A stretch of 64,000 bases of DNA from Brevipalpus yothersi (GCA_003956705.1 QZCP01000167.1:10034-74033), one strand, 5' to 3'. Shown: positions 1 through 15,409, counted from the first letter of the stretch. Made by a program: numbers and translations. The notes: generated by a model from the letters alone, not told the origin.

Positions 1-72
<72 letters not shown>
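1..72. repeat. (CT)n microsatellite at window edge
   Basis: Nearly pure CT dinucleotide repeat with one TTT interruption, followed by TTTC units. It probably continues beyond the window. Confidence 0.95.
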
Positions 73-78
<6 letters not shown>

Positions 79-3000
79 CTTTTACCTATGCAATAATCCA
101 GATAAACTCTTTCACTCATGATCCGCCAGTATTGCATAATGTCCACTTCATTTTTGCATAATAGCAAACCTTGGAGATATGACGTTGAGTCTGGAATTCT
201 TGAGATGTTTCCACACTTTATTCACCTGATATTAGCGAATTTCTTCGATAAAAATAGGCTGATTGTTTCATAACACACATAAGATATTGGATCACTAACA
301 GAATAGTAGGAGGGAAAATGATTGTGTCTAAGGAGGAAAACATCATTCAAATAGATGGAATAATTGTAAAGCCCATTTACTTGAGCATCTCATGATTCTT
401 TGGGAAGTATAAAAAAATTATTAAATATCTACATGCACATTGCAAGAGTAGGAAAGAGAGAGAAAAAGATCTGAAGAGAAAAAAGTTATACAGTATACTT
501 CACTCAGTCAGTTGGTAGTAGTTGTAAAGCTCATTGAAGAATTGAAATGGGGCAGAAAATAGAAATTAGGATTCAATTTGAAAGTAATGCGTCAAGAGTA
601 TCGTTTGAATCATTGTTAGTTTTTCCTTTTCCTCTTTCTTTCCATTTCTTGCCTAAATTTAACAGTGTAATGTTCGGAATCATTTGAAGTTCTCGTATTG
701 ATTAATATTTTGAATGCTCTCACAGAAAGCTGGAACAATTTGCTATCCTCTCTCTTCATGAGAACAGTGAAAGCAAATCATCAAGAAAACTCTGGAGATT
801 TGAAAGAAAAATTTATTCAAGTTTCTTGAAAATTAAGTGTATATAACTGCCATTTAGTCGATCGAAAGTGGAGAGAGTGAAACGGGAAGAGAAAAAAGAG
901 TAAGAGTATCAAAAAGTTGAATCAAAAGATGAGATGAAGCTCAAAATGAGTGGAAATACATTAAGATGAAATGTTTGACTCCTAAATTCAATTTCACATT
1001 ATCGAGGGGAATAGAGCATGATATTCTTTAAGAATTCTTGGGCAAATACTGGAGAGTGAATGTTTCATAGTCAAAATTGACTGGTAGAGAGAGAGAAGAG
1101 AGAGTGATTTTGAGCACAGTTTGGGTGTAGAAAAAGTTTGTTGATGCTCATCATAGGGACTTTCTTCATTCCAACAGACTTATCATGCTCACATTCAACC
1201 ATTCTTAATTGTCTCTTCCCAATAGTTTCTCGATTTTTACTATCATGGAATCCTTCATCTACTTTCTTCTCTAATAGAAAACCTCCCACATTTCAGCTCT
1301 CACTTTCAACTTTATCTTTTCTCTCTCGTACATGATAGTAGCTGATTTCAAAATGAGTATTTTATGATTCGAATGAATAAAATGTAAATTAGATTCTTTC
1401 GATACTAGTTTTCAAGAATTCATGCTGTTCATTTTATTATCATTCGAGATGAGAAGTATCCTCCTCATTCCTTGATTCCCATGAATATTCTTTTTTCTAC
1501 CTCCATTTTCTCCATCTTTGAAAAAAACTTAAGCCTCCCATCTGATCTGAAAAAAATTTCCCTTCCAAATGCTTCCTGTAGCTCTCCTGGGGGCTTCTGA
1601 GATCTCATATTTGACTCTTAATCGCTCATCTTTTTCTATGGACTCGATGCTAGGTTAGCTTAAGTCAACCATTCTTTTCCCCCTTCTTTCTGTTTACTTT
1701 TTGTTTTAATATTAGTTTTTTCCAAGAATATAACAAAAATGATAAGTCAAGGTCAAGATAAGAATAGAAACCATCCAAGCATCAAATGTGATGTAGAGAA
1801 TTTCCTTCCCAAGATAGGAGGATTATTTTTCTCTTCAGTGAACAAGAAATTCTGTAGAAAATCATAATGTGCTAAAATCTATGAATATGCGTGGTATGTC
1901 AGAATAAAGGGTTAATCGCTGATGATAAGTAGATAACCAAAATGTAGCAACAGAGTTTAATTGAACTATCATTCCATGGAATATAATACAAGGTAAGAAC
2001 TTTCGTGTGGGTTCCACCAAATAGGTGAAAAGCTTTGAGCATCATCTGAACATATAAATCTGAAACAAAAAGTGGAATATGCTCATGGGAAGTTTGTTTT
2101 TCTTTCAGCTCAAATAGGAAATGTGTTGACATCGAATTTGTTTATCTTTTTTCTGACTGGTAATGGGTAAGAATTGTATTCATTGATCTGAAGGGTCTTG
2201 ATATTTCTTTCGATAACCTGATTCTCATCTCATGAGATTCTCTTCCTCGCTGGAAATTTCAACAGAATTGCACTCTTCGATAGCAATCAACAGGAAATCC
2301 ATTCTATATTCTTATATGCATCTTGAAAGTGAATGATTTTCTATAAAAAAAGTTTGAAACTAAACACACTCTACTTTGTACCTGTGAGGTGTATAAATTG
2401 AACGGAAAAAATCGATGGCTTACAGTAGGAAACTTTTTTTGCGAGCATAAATAGATTTCCATGAGTGGGTTTGATTTTCTTTACACTTTTCTCTGTTGAA
2501 TGAATCAATCTCTTTTTTTTACAAAGCAAAATTCTCTATATATGTGAAGGGCATCTTCAATAGCTGTGTTTCTGATGCTCTCTACTATCATCATGCATCC
2601 TTCTTTTTCCTATCATCTTCTCTCTCTCTCTCTCTTTCGCAACTCTGATTGAGTGACTTGGAATTCTCACTGGACATTCAGAAAAGATTGATTATTCTCA
2701 TCATTCTCTTCGATCATCATGAAAGATGTATTCTAGTGGTGTGTGCTGAACTTTCGGTGTGTACACTGAGCCATTGACTTTACCCCGTGACAAAAGATCC
2801 AAGGATGGAGAGGGGTAAACATTGGAGATTGTGTGTACGATGAGAGTGATGAGAATGATGAAAACAAACTGACTCTATGTGAGCCTTTGAATAGGATGAA
2901 ATTTGATGAGATCATTGCTTTTGCCTTATGTCTGAAATTCAATGCAAGAGATTCTCATTTTTCATCATAATTACAGACCTGACAGAAAATTTGGCACACC

Positions 3001-6000
3001 AAGTACTCGAGGGCAGCTTCTTGCCTCCATCATGTATGTCTCGAGTGAAGATTTAGTTTGTTTCTGCGAGGCTTTCGCGGAAAATCAATTGTTCGTTGAT
3101 AAATTTCAACAACCCCATAATTTTAACAGTTTCGAATGACCTTTCCTTAGGTTTCTAATATTTGACAGTCTTTGTGATTCAAGATTGATCCATCAATAAA
3201 CTTTAGAAGGGACATCTTGTGCTCAAAATGAACTTTTTGATACAAAAATGCAATATGTATGTTGGATTTCAATGATTTTTCAAAGCTAAGAACAATCAGT
3301 CACAGGTTATATTTCTCTGAATCTGAATGAATTTTCTCCCTCGAAAAAAATGTTTGGATTACCTTGTCACCAATTGATCGAACACTATTGTTTTCTAAAG
3401 ATGTTCTGATTATGGTTCCTCGTGACATCAATTCAGAGCTATCCACATAAACCAGACATGATAGTGTGTATGAACATGTAAATTTTACTCTAAAACTATT
3501 TACTGAACTCATTCGAAGTTCTTCCTTGAAATGTGAGAGAAACCTCAAGGTTCCCAAAATCTGTCTACCTGGGAAACCAGCTATTTGGACATTTCGTGGA
3601 TTTCGTGATGCTCAACAATTGCTACAACATGAAGTCAGACCTAATATTGGCTTTACTCAATCTACCCAAATATTGTTCATGGTTTATGAGCCTTAACTTG
3701 ATCTGTGGTTCAGAATATGTGTCCCTCTAGAATTCAACCCAAAATATGAACAATCATGATTTAGCATTAAATTGCTTTTACAATTGCGCTCTAGTGTTCT
3801 TCAAAAGAAAGTAATATGATAGCAAGATTCATGAATCTTTATTCGACGAGATTGTCATGGACAAAAAAAGAAAGGCCATTTTTAGCTCAGTCAAAGCTCA
3901 AAGGACTTACTTCCAATGAAAATTGGTACAAAAATTACCCAAATCATAGTTTTACATTTCATAGCCACCAAACAAAATTAACCAGGATCAAATCACTGAA
4001 AATATCCACAAAAATCCGATCACCAAAAGCCTCCAGTTGAGATCAAAAACTCAAAAACTCTTTGAGCAACTAGTTGTAGATAAAATCTCTGTTAAAAAGG
4101 TGAAAAAAGGTCAGATAACTGACCATACTGATCCTCTTTTATATATCCTGGCGTAACATCGAAGGCATGCTGTATTCTTGGAAGATTTGGATTGAGAACT
4201 TCACATGAAAAAGTTCATGAGTTCATGGATTCAAAATTCAGTTGGAAGGCAAAAGAGTTTAGGTTCCATCGAAATGTCTATTTTAGAGTAATCCAGATTT
4301 AAGATGGTCTATGGGTCAAAAGTTCTAGAAGCTTATCGTAAGCCTAAATAGAAATACCAAATTTTCGACAATCCTCGAAGTCATGCAGTATTTCCGGTAT
4401 TTCTGGTATCCGCTTTCTCTTCCTAATTAGCTATACGATTCCCAGAAAATGAAAGAATAAACACACGTGTCAATCTAAGTTCGACGAACCTCAACTTCCT
4501 TTGCTCGTTTTTCGTTTCATTGCATGATGGAATCGAAATAGTAATAAGTGAACAAAGTGATTAGAGTTCAATTGGAAATCATGATTGTGGCTACAATCTT
4601 GTATCCTGTGTTTCAAGATAGATGAACATTACATAGCTGGGTATGATCAGGAAATAAAATCTGTCGAAATTCTGTCATGCAAGAGAATCGGATGTGTAAT
4701 GTTGATGAGGGAAACAGTGATGCTTGTGAAGCTTATCGGGTTGATGAGAGGGGAATAAAGGAAAAGATGATAGAAAAAGACGGGAAACTCATTTGAAAAG
4801 ATGCTAAAAGAATAAGGATGATTTCGAAGAATGACACCCGAAAAACCAGTGGCTTCTACGAGCCCAAAAATGTTTCAACATTTTGCCTGTCATTTCCGTT
4901 GTTTCCCATTTCCGCTTCAGACACTCTCAATCACAGTCATCTGGTCTTGAATGAGGAGAGAGAAAGAGAGAGAGAAAGGAGAAAAAAGAGGAAAGGATAA
5001 GAAGTGATGAGAATGTTGAAAGAATGAAGCTGATAAAAAGAGGAATTCATGGAAGAAGAATTTTTCTCTCCATCCTAAGACTTTGACAAGTGTGTATGAT
5101 CTTTGAGAGATAAAAAAAGAGGCAAACTTTTCATCTGCTCATTCACATCTCGATTTTTGTTGTTATTATTCTTTTGAATCAGAAAATCAAAAAATCTTCT
5201 CTACCAAAGTAACTTTCTCTGGGCGAACCCATTTCGGATAGAATGCGTTTGATGGTGATTCTTTCTTCTTCTCATATGCTTTTTGATGCAATCAAATGTA
5301 ACTGGACATCTGACAAAGATGATGAAAAAGATATTCACTGCTCACAAAGTAGTGTATTTCAGAAAATGGAACAGAAAAAAATAATCAAAATTCTTTCCTC
5401 AATTTGATTTTCACCATCAAAAGCTGTACATTTCTGCCTAATATATTGTTTCCGTTGATACAGCTCATCCACTCTACTGTGCCTTTGATGATAATCAGTA
5501 TGATAATTTTTCTTCTTTCTTCTCTCTCTTACACTTTTGGCCCATATTTTCCAATCTCTACTTCTCACTAGCAGTGGTAGTCACAATTTTTTCACTTTCA
5601 GCCTACATCATCATCAAAAATGAATTATTGTACTTAATTAGAATACTGGTGATTCACATAGTGATCCTTATTCTTTTCTCGCTATTATTCGTTCAACATG
5701 GAGAACCAGCAAGTGTTCATATCTGTGTATATGTATATGTGTGTGTGCAAGTGAACGCTTGATGTGATACACTTTCATGGTAAAAAATGGAGGACTCGAG
5801 AAACGATTTTCTCTCTCTCTTTTCTTGGAGAAAATGACTAATTAACCATTCAAGTCATCAATTTTATGAGTGGAAAAGTCTCTACTCATGAACCGTTTCA
5901 TGAGTTGATTGGAATTCATGATGATAGAAGGAAGCGAGAAAGAATTTTTTCTCCTCCTTTTTCGTTTTCTCAAAGAATCTTACAGCTTCTGACTAGACGA

Positions 6001-7148
6001 TGTCAAGATTTTCTTCCACTTTGTATACCAAACAGCATCAAAAACAAAGTTTGCCAGACATTTCATCTCTCACAAAATTCATGAAATTCTTCTCTATACT
6101 AGAATTTTTCTACACAAACAGGCTGCTTACTGACTGGTGGAAAAACCTTTTATCTATGTTTGATTGAGATTCTGATAAGAATATAGAGGTCAAAAGATAC
6201 ACACATACACAGAGAGAAAAGGAAAGTTGAAGGGAAAGAAAACTACTAGGAATAAGTTTTGAAGAGTGACTTGACTTCACTATAAAAGATGTGAGTTACA
6301 TTTGATTGCTTCATTGAGTGTATCACACGTTCATGGAAGGTAATCATTCGAGTGGCTGAAAAATGAAACGAAAATAAGTCCAAAGAGAGAGAGAGAGAGA
6401 GAGAAAGAAAGAAAGTCAAAAGCAGAAGAATTTGACAGTAACAAACATGGTAAATTTAATAAACTTTATGATGGAGAGATCACTCTTGAAATCTTGAAAT
6501 TCAGGAAAGGTTTCGCGTGTGTGTTTATGAGTGCTTGAAAGAAATTAAGTTTCCATGTAGTGTTTGTATGTGTCCCTTTTCTTGGAGAAAATTCTTGAGA
6601 TTCTTTGATTTGACGATACACAATATATGAACTTCTGCCCAGCGCATGATGATGATGGTGTTGAATGTGAACAGATGATTCCGAAGCTTGTTGTTAAATT
6701 GAAGAATCCCGTTATTACACCAAATAGTGGGCTAAATTGACTTTATTCCACGGCGCGTGTAACACACTTGATCACTCGATTCTTCCGTAGATTAGATAAA
6801 CAAATTCAGCTTGATAAGATTACATAAGCTTATCATATCAAGTTGGGTATTATTAAGAATCATTTGCCACCCAAATCTGGTAATTTTTATCGTTCTCAAG
6901 CTCAAAGCCCTGGAGGCAGTCTTCTGATGATGAAACAAAACGGCTGTATTTCTTTATAATTGTTGATACCCGATTTTCTCATCAATCAGAATGGCAAGTG
7001 GTACCAATTATTTGGTGCTTTGGTGTAGAGGGTGTGTGTATGCATTTGTTCATCAGAATGGATGAATCCAAAGTCAAGCGTATTTTGATTTAACACATCA
7101 AATCGTTGAATTTATCTCTTATTTTTTCTTTTCTCTCCCCTTCAACAG
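73..7148. other. Non-coding stretch upstream of the first visible neuroligin exon
   Basis: No coding segment is recognised on either strand. In particular there is no match to the expected N-terminal neuroligin/esterase segment (signal peptide, then an EDCLYLN-like motif). The stretch is most simply a long neuroligin intron, because the exon at 7149 begins with a split codon and needs an upstream exon. It contains a (GA)/(GAAA) run at 6384-6415 and otherwise AT-rich unique sequence. Confidence 0.5.
6384..6415. repeat. (GA)n/(GAAA)n microsatellite
   Basis: About ten GA units followed by GAAA tetramers, in the inferred neuroligin intron. Confidence 0.9.
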
Positions 7149-7298
7149 CTTCGAAAAAGAGCATAAGACTGCCTGTCATTGTTTTTATTCATGGTGAATC
7201 CTTTGAATGGAATGCTGGATCAAGCTACGATGGATCAGTTTTGGCCAGCTATTCCAATATAGTTGTTGTCACCATCAATTATAGACTAGGTGTTCTTG
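7149..7298 (+). CDS. Nlgn: Neuroligin exon a (esterase core beta-sheet)
   Basis: Acceptor CAACAG precedes and donor GTAAGT follows. The exon begins with the last two bases of a split codon and ends after one base of a Gly codon. It encodes the LPVIVFIHGESFEWNAG and VVVTINYRLGVLG segments of the alpha/beta-hydrolase core. Confidence 0.9.
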
Positions 7299-10200
7299 GT
7301 AAGTAAGAATTTGTCTCCTCTGTATGTGTGAGAAAAGTATCTTCTTCTATGGAAGATTGTATCTCTCCCTCTCTCTTTTCCTCTGCTTTGTCTTTCTTTC
7401 TTTGATTCATTCTTCATCCTCATCATTAATTACACGACGAGCTGTGCAAGACACAACAAGAGTGTCAGCATGGAAGAATCGGATGTGTGTATGAGCTGGC
7501 CCAGCATCTCAGAGATTCTGGATGAGTGGATGATAGAGAAAAAGAAAGGAGAGAGAGAGAAAGAGACTATCTTAAGAATAGAATAGAGCAATATACAAGG
7601 GCAAGAAAGTGAACCGAGAGATTCTCTCTGGTAAGAGAGAGGCAACAAGATGTTCCATCTCTTCATTGTGATGTACTTGAGAATATCGAATAGAACAGAG
7701 TATCATCATTTACTAGGGAAAACATCGATGGACACTTACTTAATCTATCAACCTTGTAATCAAGGGAACCTACTCCTTCTACGATTTCAATGGTGAATAT
7801 AGATTAATATTTGATTCAATACTCACACGTGTAGCCATACATTCAACATTGTCAAATGGAGATATTCTGAATCGGTTGGGTTTACTTCAGCTCCTTGTGT
7901 ACACTATTGTGATACATGTGTATGAGAAAGCTATTATCAATATCGACTCCTGAGAATAATGATAATACATAATGAATTCCTGAAGCCTCATGGGTTTATT
8001 GCCATCGTTCACTGTGTATGAGGTTTGATGATGATCCCAGCCAAGCTCATCATCATGAATGTCAAGTGTTGACTCGATTATCGCCAACATGTACCCAGTT
8101 GAGATTCATTATCATTATCAGGAAAAATATTATCTCTCTGTGTTTTGATAACTTGATAGGATGTTTATGATGACGAATAGAGGTTTGATTGTTGCGGAAA
8201 CGGAAGCCATACCAGAAACACACAATAGTGGCTTACCAGTCAAATGATAGAGGATAGATATTTATCTTTTTCTTTTCATCATGAAGAAAACAAATATACA
8301 GTCCCTTCTTGATACATTTCTTATTTGAGTTGATGATACAATTTCAGTTCTATCTAACACAAAAATGCTCATTCTGAACCGTGATTAGCAATTTATATTG
8401 ATGAATTTGAAATATTCATGAGCTTATGTTTATCGTTTTGAATAGTTGTATAACTATGTATCTTAAGAGAACTCTATTAGTAAGATTTTGTGTGTGAATT
8501 GAGGAATAAAATTCAAAGTTACGATCATTTGTCATCACGAAGGAGCTTCACAATTTCGGTCGATATTCAGCCAGGCCTTAGAGCTATTCAGTGAAACTTT
8601 TGGTATGATGTCAGAAGTCGATCTTGTGATATATATTTTTGACACTTAAAATTGATGTCAAGATTTTGATACATTCTCAGTCGAAATTCATGATATTCAT
8701 GATATTCTTGATAGTTGTGCGTAGGTGGGTTATCTATATAAATCATTCAAAAAAGCATTTTGAGAATTTTTCTCTTCCACCTCGATGGATCAAAATTTGA
8801 CTAATCTAAAATAGTAGGAACTAGAGGATCCGCTCACTCCACTCGCTCCGCTCGTTCCGCTCGCTCGTTTTTTGGTCTAATACATACGTTAGAACTTTGA
8901 ATTCCTAACTAATGAACTAATTTTAGAATAGAATAGATAATATTCAGTAAGATTGGCAAGTTGAAGGTCTAAAACTTTTGCTGAAAATTGTCCTCAAATA
9001 GCTCGTTTTCTCTTTTTTCCTACTGAAATGCCTTTTCTTCCATTTCTCCAGATCCAATTTGTCAAATTCTATCCATTACCTTCGAATAACATTCTTCTTC
9101 AAACTATCGAGTCCTCTTTTGTTTATGAGGCTCAATGTTTATAAGGCAGTGGAGGCAGTACAAGGCCTTAAGTGATCAATTTTTTTTATATTAATATAAG
9201 ATAAACATGATAATGTCTTTGATGACACATTCATAAGTGATGATTGAGAGGTTTTTTCTCTCTAGATGAACAGAATTTTTATCAACACATATCCTCACTA
9301 AGATTGGAGAGAAATTGAATAGCAAAAATAAAAATTCGTGGGTAAAAATAACCTGAGGATAAGTGGAAAAAACAAAAAGAAAAGAAAAGAAGAGAAAATA
9401 GAATAAGAGACTAAATATTGCCCTCAAGGTAGTGATTTTTGGTTTGATTTTATGTTCAATATGCGATATGCTGTGGAACTTATTGATATTAGATTAAAAA
9501 TATTATCGAGAGATATTCACTTGAAATATTTCCTGCTATCTATTTCTGTGCAGTTGAGTAAAGGGCTTCGCTATACATGTAAAATCGATGAGATATCATG
9601 ATGATAAAAATGATGGATATCTGACTGATAATATATATTCGAATTTGAACTTTGCATTTTTCATGCAAAATATGCCTTAAAATGTCAAGATAATTTAACA
9701 AAATAATTCAATAACTAGTGAATGCTCGATTTATAAATCAGAATAGAAATTTTTGCATTTTAGTCCTGCTAATTCTATCTTGTTCACATTTACTCTCTCT
9801 CTCTGCTATCGAATTTTTGTTTTTTTTTCGTTCTAAAAATTTTCGCTCCATTCAAATTATTAAAAATGAAAAACTTTCTGAAAAAATAAAAATAAAATAA
9901 AAAACAAATTCCAAATTATTCTTGCTCAAATCTTTAATAAATTTCTGATATTATCAATCTTTGCTATGGTGTAGGAAAAACCTATTGCGTAATATTATGG
10001 TGAACTCTATGAATATTTGCATGAATTTACTCTCTCTCTCTCATTTCGCAACAAAATGAACTGAATTATTCATCATGATAATTCTCAAAATTTTAACATA
10101 CATGTATTCTTCCATCTAATTGGATAGGTTTCTTTCCTGCTCTGGATGGTAGTTCACGTGGTAATTTTGGAATTATGGATCAATTAGCTGCCTTACATTG

Positions 10201-13200
10201 GATACAAAAGAATATAGCCGAATTTGGTGGCGATCCAAGTAATGTTACCATTTTCGGCCATAGTCATGGTGCTGCATGTGCCAATCTTCTTATGTTAACT
10301 TCAACAGCCCGAGGTAAGTGATATAATTGACTAAATTAACAATCAATACATATCCTTCGTAAAAGCAGCCTTCTACCAAACACCTCCACCAAAAGTCAAT
10401 CGATTGCACTAATTTTGGATGACTCTCAATTATCGGACCTCAACACACATGATGTTGATGTCAATAGTGAAGTTCCGATAATATAATAAAGTTTGTCTAA
10501 TCTTAACCACTTCGATGGTTAACAATTGTCTAGGGTGCATCCACAGCTCTTCACGTTTAGCCACAGTAAAAGTCCCTGAGGTAGCATAAAAATTGTTCAT
10601 CAGTCTTACCCAAGATTGGATGTCCATCTTGTTCTTTTTTCATTCTGGTTAGCCATCGAGAATACATTCCACTTCTAGGGACCACTTTTATTTAGTATGC
10701 TAGTCCATATTAAAGAAGCTCAAGTAAGAAAAGTGAATAAGCTTTTGTGTATACAATTGAGCATCTTCAGTACCAAGGAATCCATGTTATTCATAGAATT
10801 TCGTTACATTTGCTTTACCATCTCTCGACTTGAGTTTACCTTAAAGAGCTATGTAATTGGTTAAAAAGAAGGTCACTCTAATGAAGAAGAATAGTTTCTC
10901 ATCTGTGTATGTATATGTATTAGTCTGGTTGAATAGTTATTGGCCTTCTTTTGACGCTATCCATTCTCATCTACTACACTTCTATGAGAAAAAAGAATAC
11001 ATTCATCCAGTTACTCTTTTAGCTCATCTACAGTATAGCTTGTATTGAGGTTACTGTTGTGAAAGTCTAGAGAATACAGTATCAGCTCTCTTGTATGTAC
11101 ACATAGGAGAGTGATATTCATTCATCTTGTCAAATGAAAATTTTGAATATTTAAAATTTTTTAGTAATTTATATGCGAATTTTGGGTTGAAACCAAACCA
11201 CTATTCATGTAAATTGAAACAGATAGCTTTAATACGATGGACAATGTTATCTGTGGCACTTTTCTTTACTCATCACACTGGTTGAACATTCTATTCGAAC
11301 ACTTATCATCATAGCCCCATCATCAACCAGAATCTTTTACATCATCTCTCTCTCTCTCTGATCATTGTCCACATGAATCCATTTTGACTATGATGAATGA
11401 TTCTTAGTATGAGTGAGAATTGATTGCTACTGAGCGAGAATTTTGTGGAATTGATCCGAAAGAAAGTCGAGGTCAATATCATTGGTTGTTATTATTATGA
11501 TGTTTCTCGATCTCAAACAAAAAGAAAGAAAGAAAGAAAGAGAGAGACAATAAATCATTTCAAGAAACAAGCTTTCCCATTATCAAGTGCTTTCGATCTA
11601 TGTTAAAGTTGAATTCTTGGTAAAAGATAAAAGATAAAATGACAAATTACAAATATTTTAGAGCCTACTTTCATCCATATTATGCTCGAACTATTTTTAC
11701 TGTCCTAATGAAAATCCAATTATGGTGTCGAGATGAATATATTCTAAATATGTTACAAACCTGGATCATTACTTAATTAGACTATGAAAAATTTAAATGT
11801 CTATGCATGATGTCCATAGGCACACATAACAGCAGCAGCAAATGAGTTCACACAAAAAAAAATACTTATAACTTTCATGCGATATATAATATCATAGGAC
11901 CATGTCAACATTTCAACTAAAGATTTACACTATTTATTTTATGCTTCATCGTCATCTCTTCTCTTTTCTTCAATTTAGGTCTCTTTCATCGAGTTATAAT
12001 GCACAGTGGATCCGCTTTAAGCCCATGGGCTATGGCTTCCGATGCGATTGGTTATACTCGAAAATTTTTGTCCAATATTGGATGTTCGGATGATGATGAT
12101 CCAATCATGATGATAAACTGTCTACGTGATAAGCCAGTGAAAGAACTTCTCGAATCTCGTCCACCGTTACCAGAACATTTGACCAGCTTTGGGCCAACAA
12201 TCGATGGTAGTGTTGTTCTAGATGATCCAGCTATCTGGATGTCAGATTCTGGTTCACTTTTTGGCTCATATGATTTACTGATAGGAATGACTAATAGGGA
12301 GTACAATAAATTTAGTGAACAAGAACAAGAACAGGGTATAGATCAAGGTAAAAAAGATAAATTGGTTCGGACTTTGGTACGAAATTTATTTAATTATCAT
12401 CTCCAGGTAAGCTAAACTCTATTATTCTGAATGATTAAGTCATCATTTCACATTTTTGATACCACTGATTTCCTTCCTAGTATTCCTAGATGCTACAGAT
12501 AATATATACCTGTGGAGTGTAACAGATTTATTGTTCTATTTTCTTGAAACCTCTTTTCTTTTTTTTCCATTGTTCAAAGATAACATACAAAAAGATGAAT
12601 AAGTGTGTGTATGAGCGTGTGTACGAAGATTTTTTCTTCCAACAAACAGAATATAATCGTGAATTATTTATCTGATCATCAGTGGTAAAGATTTTCCTCA
12701 TTCAATTTAGGCTCCATTAGATTATCTTTCGATAAAAACCCCTTTTACTGGGCTCAAATCTTAGCTCACCACTCTGTGTTGTCTTACTATTGTGGAAATT
12801 TTTCTTACTCTCATTCTTCCAGCATTCTTCGCCCTAAGTGCTCACATTCTATGTTTTCTCCTACCTTAATGAAGACCAAGATGCTGACCATCANTCTCTC
12901 TCTCTCTCTCTTCTCCTTACATCAATTTCTTTTCCATCTTTCCACTCCTTATCCTAAGAATCATCATTATTTGAAACATTCATGCTCATGAACAAAGATT
13001 AGTCTGCCTTCTCTGATAGCCTTTATGAATCCATACAGATTCAGCAATTTTTAACATTAAATACTATCATCATCAGCTTAGTGGACTTGAAAGAGAGAGA
13101 GGCTGATAATTCCCTTGAAGTAAGAGTATTCCTTGGTATATATATTGTTCTCTCCGACTCTTTAGATACATTCTGTGTGAGTGCTTGCCTAAAAGAACAA

Positions 13201-15378
13201 TAAGCAACATGATCTAATCTAGCTTCGATGTTACTCTTGTTGTTGTTACTGTTGTTCATCTTATTCTCCACTTTACCAAGTGTCTTATCGATCAATGACT
13301 TTATTGGCAGAAGATTACGATTTGCAGTGTGAACATATCAGGTTTACCTGGTATTCAAGGGATGATTTGTTCTTCTCTTCTTTTTCTTCTCCTTTTCAAG
13401 TATGTGTGACATTCCTGAAAGAAGAGAAGGAGAGAAAGAATGTGAAGATTTTTATCTACCTGAAAAAGAGCAACAGAGAATTCAAACTAACAGAAACTTG
13501 TTAGTTTAATGGTGATCACCAGAGATGCTATCAGTTCTGTTTGTGTCTGTGAATATATTCAAGTCACACTCACAAGAGAGATCAATGCAAATACTATTGA
13601 GATTCAAAGTCACAGAGAAACATATGAATGTATAGTGTGTTGGGTAAAACTGTATGCGATCCTGGATCCTTTGATTCGCATTCACAGTTACAGTTACTTT
13701 TTGCATCATGATTGTAACCATGATCATTCACATTAGTGTGATCATCAGTAACTTTCTGGACCGTTAATTTTACACATGAGGCTTACACAAAATAGATTAT
13801 TCACTAATTTGGCTTTGTTTTAACTTGTGTGATACAGACACACCTTTCTACCGCCAAATGTTTCCACCTAATAAATAGGAATTTGCATTTTGTGTTTGGG
13901 TATCACGATGAGTAATGGAAAAATTCATTTGTCATTCATATCACCAATAAGTCTCTGATTACATGAATGATTATTCATTATGAGAAGTCTCATCAACTGG
14001 CCCAGAAAAATGACCAACAACACATTTCAATTCTGTTATGAAAATGAAACAAAATTGAGAAAGCCAAGTTAATGGAGAAAAATAATGCAAAGTTGATTCA
14101 AAATACTGAAAAATGTGGGGTTAAAATCATCTTTATCCATAATTAAATTCATCTTCTCTTTTAATTTTGAGGCAAAAAGAATCTTATCATCAATAGCCAC
14201 ATCAAATTTAAATCAATGTTCATACCATCTTTTCCGTAGCCTGGAAGAGGTCGTTTCTTTCCATAAGTTAGGAATTTTTCGAAACTGAACATACATATAC
14301 GTGGAACCAGCATGAGGAGGTTATTGGAAATATTTCCCTTCATCAGAATGAACTAATTATACACCCACGCTGTGTAGATGTAGTACTGATTCTAAATTAT
14401 TGAAGATCTTGGCGATTAATTGCCTGAAAACATGAGAGCAATCGAGATTCTGATACCAAAAATTGCATACTTAAACACATTATAGTGCTAGTACATTGAT
14501 CTCATTTTCTGATACACTATAATATATATGTTTGTAATATGAATATTTTTTTGTTCCTCTTGCTGATCATTTCTGTTGGTGTCAAGGGATAAAATGAATT
14601 TTTGATTTTTCACATTAATAAAAAATTACATCTTCATCATCTTCTATTTCAGGAAATATATCATACAATAAGCAATGAATACACTGATTGGACAAAATAT
14701 GAATCGAGTCCGTCCGAATTGCTCGAGATAAGCAAAGAAATAATAAGTGATGCCACAATTATAGCACCAATAATTGCAACCGCTCAATTGCATTCGAAAA
14801 GTCAATCAAGTACAACTTTTTTATTCCATTTTGCTCATGGAATCCAAAATGGTTACCATTCCCATGTGAATGGATGTACAAATGGTGATGAGTTGGCATA
14901 CATTTTTGGTGCTCCACTAGTGTCCGGTATGGATCTTGGATATTTTCCATCCGATTACACCAAAGAAGAAATGATATTATCCACTCGGATCATAAATTAT
15001 TGGTCCAATTTTACCAAGTATGGGTAAGTGTGTGTGTGTATATTATATTGGCTTTGATTTCTCTTTTCACCTTCTCTACTTTTTTGATTCGCTCAATTTC
15101 CTGCTCAATCACTCTCCATTGGCATCGATCAATTTTCTTACCAAGATCTTGGCTTCTGTATTCTTCAATTGTGTGTCCATGCATTGCTGCTTGTAGAACT
15201 TTCATCTCTCACTCTCTTTTCATCTCCTCCAAGTTCTTTTTCGCACTTCAAACAGTCCATCATGATGATTCTGATTCAGAAATCTGAATGATTTCGAGTA
15301 TTGATAGTGTCGCTCATTCCTGCCAGGAACCAAAAGCAAATATACTCGAAAAAAGCTCATATTGAAAGCAAAAAAGAC

Positions 15379-15409
<31 letters not shown>

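Noticed and set aside
1..7148. N-terminal neuroligin exons
   Set aside because: Looked for the expected N-terminal esterase segment in all plus-strand frames; none recognised, so they are taken to lie outside the window.
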